From an uncultured Prevotella sp. (GTDB lineage Bacteria > Bacteroidota > Bacteroidia > Bacteroidales > Bacteroidaceae): a DNA stretch of 34,426 nt. The position numbers were made by a program, and so were the translations under genes. The stretch spans positions 1-34,426 of the forward strand of contig URLI01000022.1 of the NCBI GenBank assembly GCA_900548585.1, read 5' to 3'. Under the pieces are notes generated by a model, which was not told where the DNA came from, did no database searches, and worked only from the letters and a program-made list of their open reading frames with translations. Numbering within the stretch: the stretch's first letter is position 1; each line of letters opens with the position of its first letter. This document shows, one piece after another, positions 32,356-34,426 of the stretch.

Positions 32356-32425
32356 TTAATGTTAAGCGGATTGCAAGGCGCATCCACAGGAAATAAGTAA
32401 ATAACAAATAAAAAAATACATTATT

Positions 32426-34339
32426 ATGGGAAAGATTATAGGAATTGACTTGGGAACCACAAACAGTTGCGTTGCCGTCTTCGAAGGCAACGAGCCGGTA
32501 GTGATAACAAACAGCGAGGGCAAGCGCACGACACCGTCGGTGATTGGCTTCGTAAAGGACGGAGAGCGCAAGGTCGGTGACCCGGCAAAGCGCCAGGCCA
32601 TAACGAACCCGAAGAACACCGTGTACAGCATAAAGCGTTTCATGGGCGAGAACTGGCAGCAGACGGAGAAGGAAATATCGCGCATGCCATACAGCGTGGT
32701 GAACGAGAACGGATTTCCGCGCGTTGAGATAGAGGGGAGGAAATACACCCCGCAGGAGATAAGCGCGATGGTGCTGCAGAAGATGAAGAAGACCGCCGAG
32801 GACTATCTCGGGCAGGAGGTGACGGACGCGGTGATCACCGTGCCGGCATACTTCTCCGACTCGCAGCGGCAGGCAACGAAGGAGGCAGGGCAAATCGCGG
32901 GCCTCAACGTGCGCCGCATCGTCAACGAGCCGACGGCCGCAGCGCTGGCATACGGTGTGGATAAGACAAACAAGGACATGAAGATCGCCGTGTTCGACCT
33001 CGGCGGCGGCACGTTCGACATCAGCATCCTCGACTTCGGCGGCGGCGTGTTCGAGGTGCTCAGCACAAACGGCGACACACACCTCGGAGGCGACGACTTC
33101 GACCAGGTGATAATAGACTGGCTCGTGCAGGAGTTCAAGAACGACGAGGGCGCAGACCTCAAGGCCGACCCGATGGCAATGCAGCGACTGAAGGAGGCCG
33201 CCGAGAAGGCGAAGATAGAACTCTCGTCGTCCACATCCACGGAGATAAACCTGCCGTACATCATGCCGGTCGACGGAGTGCCAAAGCACCTCGTTAAGAC
33301 ACTGACACGCGCCAAGTTCGAGCAACTGGCACACTCGCTGATACAGGCCTGCCTCGAGCCGTGCAAGAAGGCAATGAGCGACGCCGGCATATCGACCTCC
33401 GACATCGACGAGGTGATACTCGTGGGCGGCTCGACCAGGATACCGGCGGTGCAGGCAATAGTGAAGGAATACTTCGGCAAGGAGCCTTCAAAGGGCGTTA
33501 ATCCGGACGAGGTGGTGGCCGTCGGCGCGGCAATACAGGGCGCCATCCTCAACCAGGAGACCGGACAGGACATCGTGCTGCTCGACGTGACACCGCTGAC
33601 GCTCGGCATCGAGACACTCGGAGGCGTGATGACGAAACTCATCGACGCAAACACCACCATACCGTGCAAGAAGACCGAGACCTTCTCAACGGCCGTCGAC
33701 AACCAGACGGCAGTGACGATACACGTGCTGCAGGGAGAGCGGCCGATGGCTGCGCAGAACAAGAGCATCGGGCAGTTCAACCTCGACGGCATAGCGCCGG
33801 CAAAGCGCGGGGTGCCGCAGATAGAGGTGAGCTTCGACATCGACGCAAACGGAATACTCAACGTGAGCGCGAAGGACAAGGGCACCGGCAAGGAGCAGAA
33901 GATACGCATCGAGGCAAGCAGCGGGCTTAGCAAGGAGGAGATCGACCGCATGAAGGCTGAGGCTGAGGCAAACGCCGAGGCTGACAAGCGCGAGCGCGAG
34001 AAGATTGACAAGATGAACCAGGCCGACTCGATGATTTTCTCAACAGAGAATTTCCTCAGCGAGAACGGCGACAAGCTCGGCGACGACAAGCCCAAGGTTG
34101 AGGCTGCCGTGGCAAAGCTCAAGGAGGCTCACAAGAACGGCGACGTGGAAGCAATAGACACTGCCACGAACGAGCTGAACCAGGTGATGCAGGCGGCGAG
34201 CGCCAAGATGTACCAGCAGACAGGCGGCGCGCAGCCGGGAGCGGGACAGGGCTTCCAGGGCGGCCAGCAGGCTGGCGGCGGTCAGCAGGCGGACAGCGCC
34301 GACAACGTGCAGGATGCAGACTTCGAGGAGGTGAAGTAA
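32426..34339 (+). CDS. dnaK: Chaperone protein DnaK (Hsp70)
   Basis: The main cytosolic Hsp70, using ATP-driven cycles with DnaJ and GrpE to fold proteins and limit aggregation. The 637-residue product is complete: phosphate-binding loop GIDLGTTNSCVAVFEG (5-20), VITVPAYFSDSQRQATKEAG, the second phosphate loop VFDLGGGTFDISIL, the interdomain linker VVLLDVTPLTLG-type segment (here IVLLDVTPLTLG), substrate-binding domain, helical lid and a disordered Gly/Gln tail ending DADFEEVK. dnaJ and grpE are not adjacent. No CIRCE operator is visible upstream; a sigma-54-like site is the only promoter-like element I see. Confidence 0.98.
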   Translation: MGKIIGIDLGTTNSCVAVFEGNEPVVITNSEGKRTTPSVIGFVKDGERKVGDPAKRQAITNPKNTVYSIKRFMGENWQQTEKEISRMPYSVVNENGFPRVEIEGRKYTPQEISAMVLQKMKKTAEDYLGQEVTDAVITVPAYFSDSQRQATKEAGQIAGLNVRRIVNEPTAAALAYGVDKTNKDMKIAVFDLGGGTFDISILDFGGGVFEVLSTNGDTHLGGDDFDQVIIDWLVQEFKNDEGADLKADPMAMQRLKEAAEKAKIELSSSTSTEINLPYIMPVDGVPKHLVKTLTRAKFEQLAHSLIQACLEPCKKAMSDAGISTSDIDEVILVGGSTRIPAVQAIVKEYFGKEPSKGVNPDEVVAVGAAIQGAILNQETGQDIVLLDVTPLTLGIETLGGVMTKLIDANTTIPCKKTETFSTAVDNQTAVTIHVLQGERPMAAQNKSIGQFNLDGIAPAKRGVPQIEVSFDIDANGILNVSAKDKGTGKEQKIRIEASSGLSKEEIDRMKAEAEANAEADKREREKIDKMNQADSMIFSTENFLSENGDKLGDDKPKVEAAVAKLKEAHKNGDVEAIDTATNELNQVMQAASAKMYQQTGGAQPGAGQGFQGGQQAGGGQQADSADNVQDADFEEVK

Positions 34340-34376
34340 GTATAGATAACCACCGAAAGGTATAAATAGATAAAGA

Positions 34377-34394
34377 GGGTGTGTCAAAACACCC
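34377..34394 (+). terminator. Hairpin after dnaK
   Basis: GGGTGT (34377-34382) pairs with ACACCC (34389-34394) around a 6-nt loop, 37 bp after the stop. There is no T-run in the remaining 32 bases, so it may be a terminator or the edge of a repeat cut by the window end. Confidence 0.5.
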
Positions 34395-34426
34395 CAAACT
34401 CTAAAAAACTCACAAAGCCCTGACTT

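Larger units (their letters stand above)
31907..32425. other. Divergent spacer between ATPase and dnaK
   Basis: This 519-bp gap holds the ATPase promoter, repeat copy B, the 22-bp dyad array (32117-32204) and a sigma-54-like site before dnaK. No gene is supported. Confidence 0.7.

Noticed and set aside
32205..32425. CIRCE (HrcA) operator before dnaK
   Set aside because: I looked for TTAGCACTC-N9-GAGTGCTAA and found nothing close.
34377..34426. Left end of an insertion sequence
   Set aside because: The hairpin resembles some insertion-sequence ends, but no transposase or target duplication is visible before the window stops.

Overview
The window is chromosomal DNA from a member of the Bacteroidota, most likely a GC-rich Prevotellaceae-type bacterium. 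The phylum call rests on three things: promoters of the TTTG-N19/21-TAnnTTTG type with little Shine-Dalgarno signal; characteristic gene neighbourhoods (guaB-ppiC-surA-ostA-mutL, purB-rluB-asnS, dxs-trkA-trkH); and an RluB with a long Gly/Tyr/Gln/Arg repeat tail. The family-level call is inference. Nearly everything is core genome. I see no prophage, integrase, complete insertion sequence or CRISPR array.

Layout. 1-496: non-coding, with a nested inverted repeat and a copy of an interspersed repeat. 497-8748 (+): guaB (GMP synthesis), then a tight outer-membrane biogenesis run (signal-peptide parvulin, SurA-like chaperone, OstA/LptA-like protein, small membrane protein) leading into mutL. 8921-10126 (+): an OmpA-family porin with its own promoter and a textbook terminator. 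10127-11479: two near-identical tRNA-Val(UAC) genes in repeat-rich spacer; the second has C instead of the near-universal U at position 33. 11480-15896 (+): purB, rluB, asnS, closed by a long bidirectional hairpin. 16072-18895 (-): a CPA2 cation/proton antiporter followed by a LolD-type ATPase. 19000-22990 (+): asd, an M15-type peptidase and a helix-hairpin-helix/beta-barrel envelope protein. 23159-28911 (-): dxs, trkA, trkH and manA, an isoprenoid, K+ uptake and mannose operon. 29266-30039 (+): trmB. 30058-31906 (-): a DUF4435 TOPRIM-like protein and a small ABC/AAA ATPase, a pair resembling the PARIS (AriA/AriB) defence module. 32426-34339 (+): dnaK.

The most unusual signals are non-coding. 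At least seven diverged copies of a REP-like element (core CGGCTGCAATCAGT ... AATG-CCGGTTTGG ... TTAA) sit only in intergenic spacers. Five of them have the TTAA end pointing at the next promoter (guaB, both tRNA-Val genes, trmB, dnaK). They are accompanied by two four-unit arrays of a 22-bp dyad built on CAAATACG-N-CGTATTTG. With the C33 tRNA and the PARIS-like pair, these are the best candidates for undescribed biology here.
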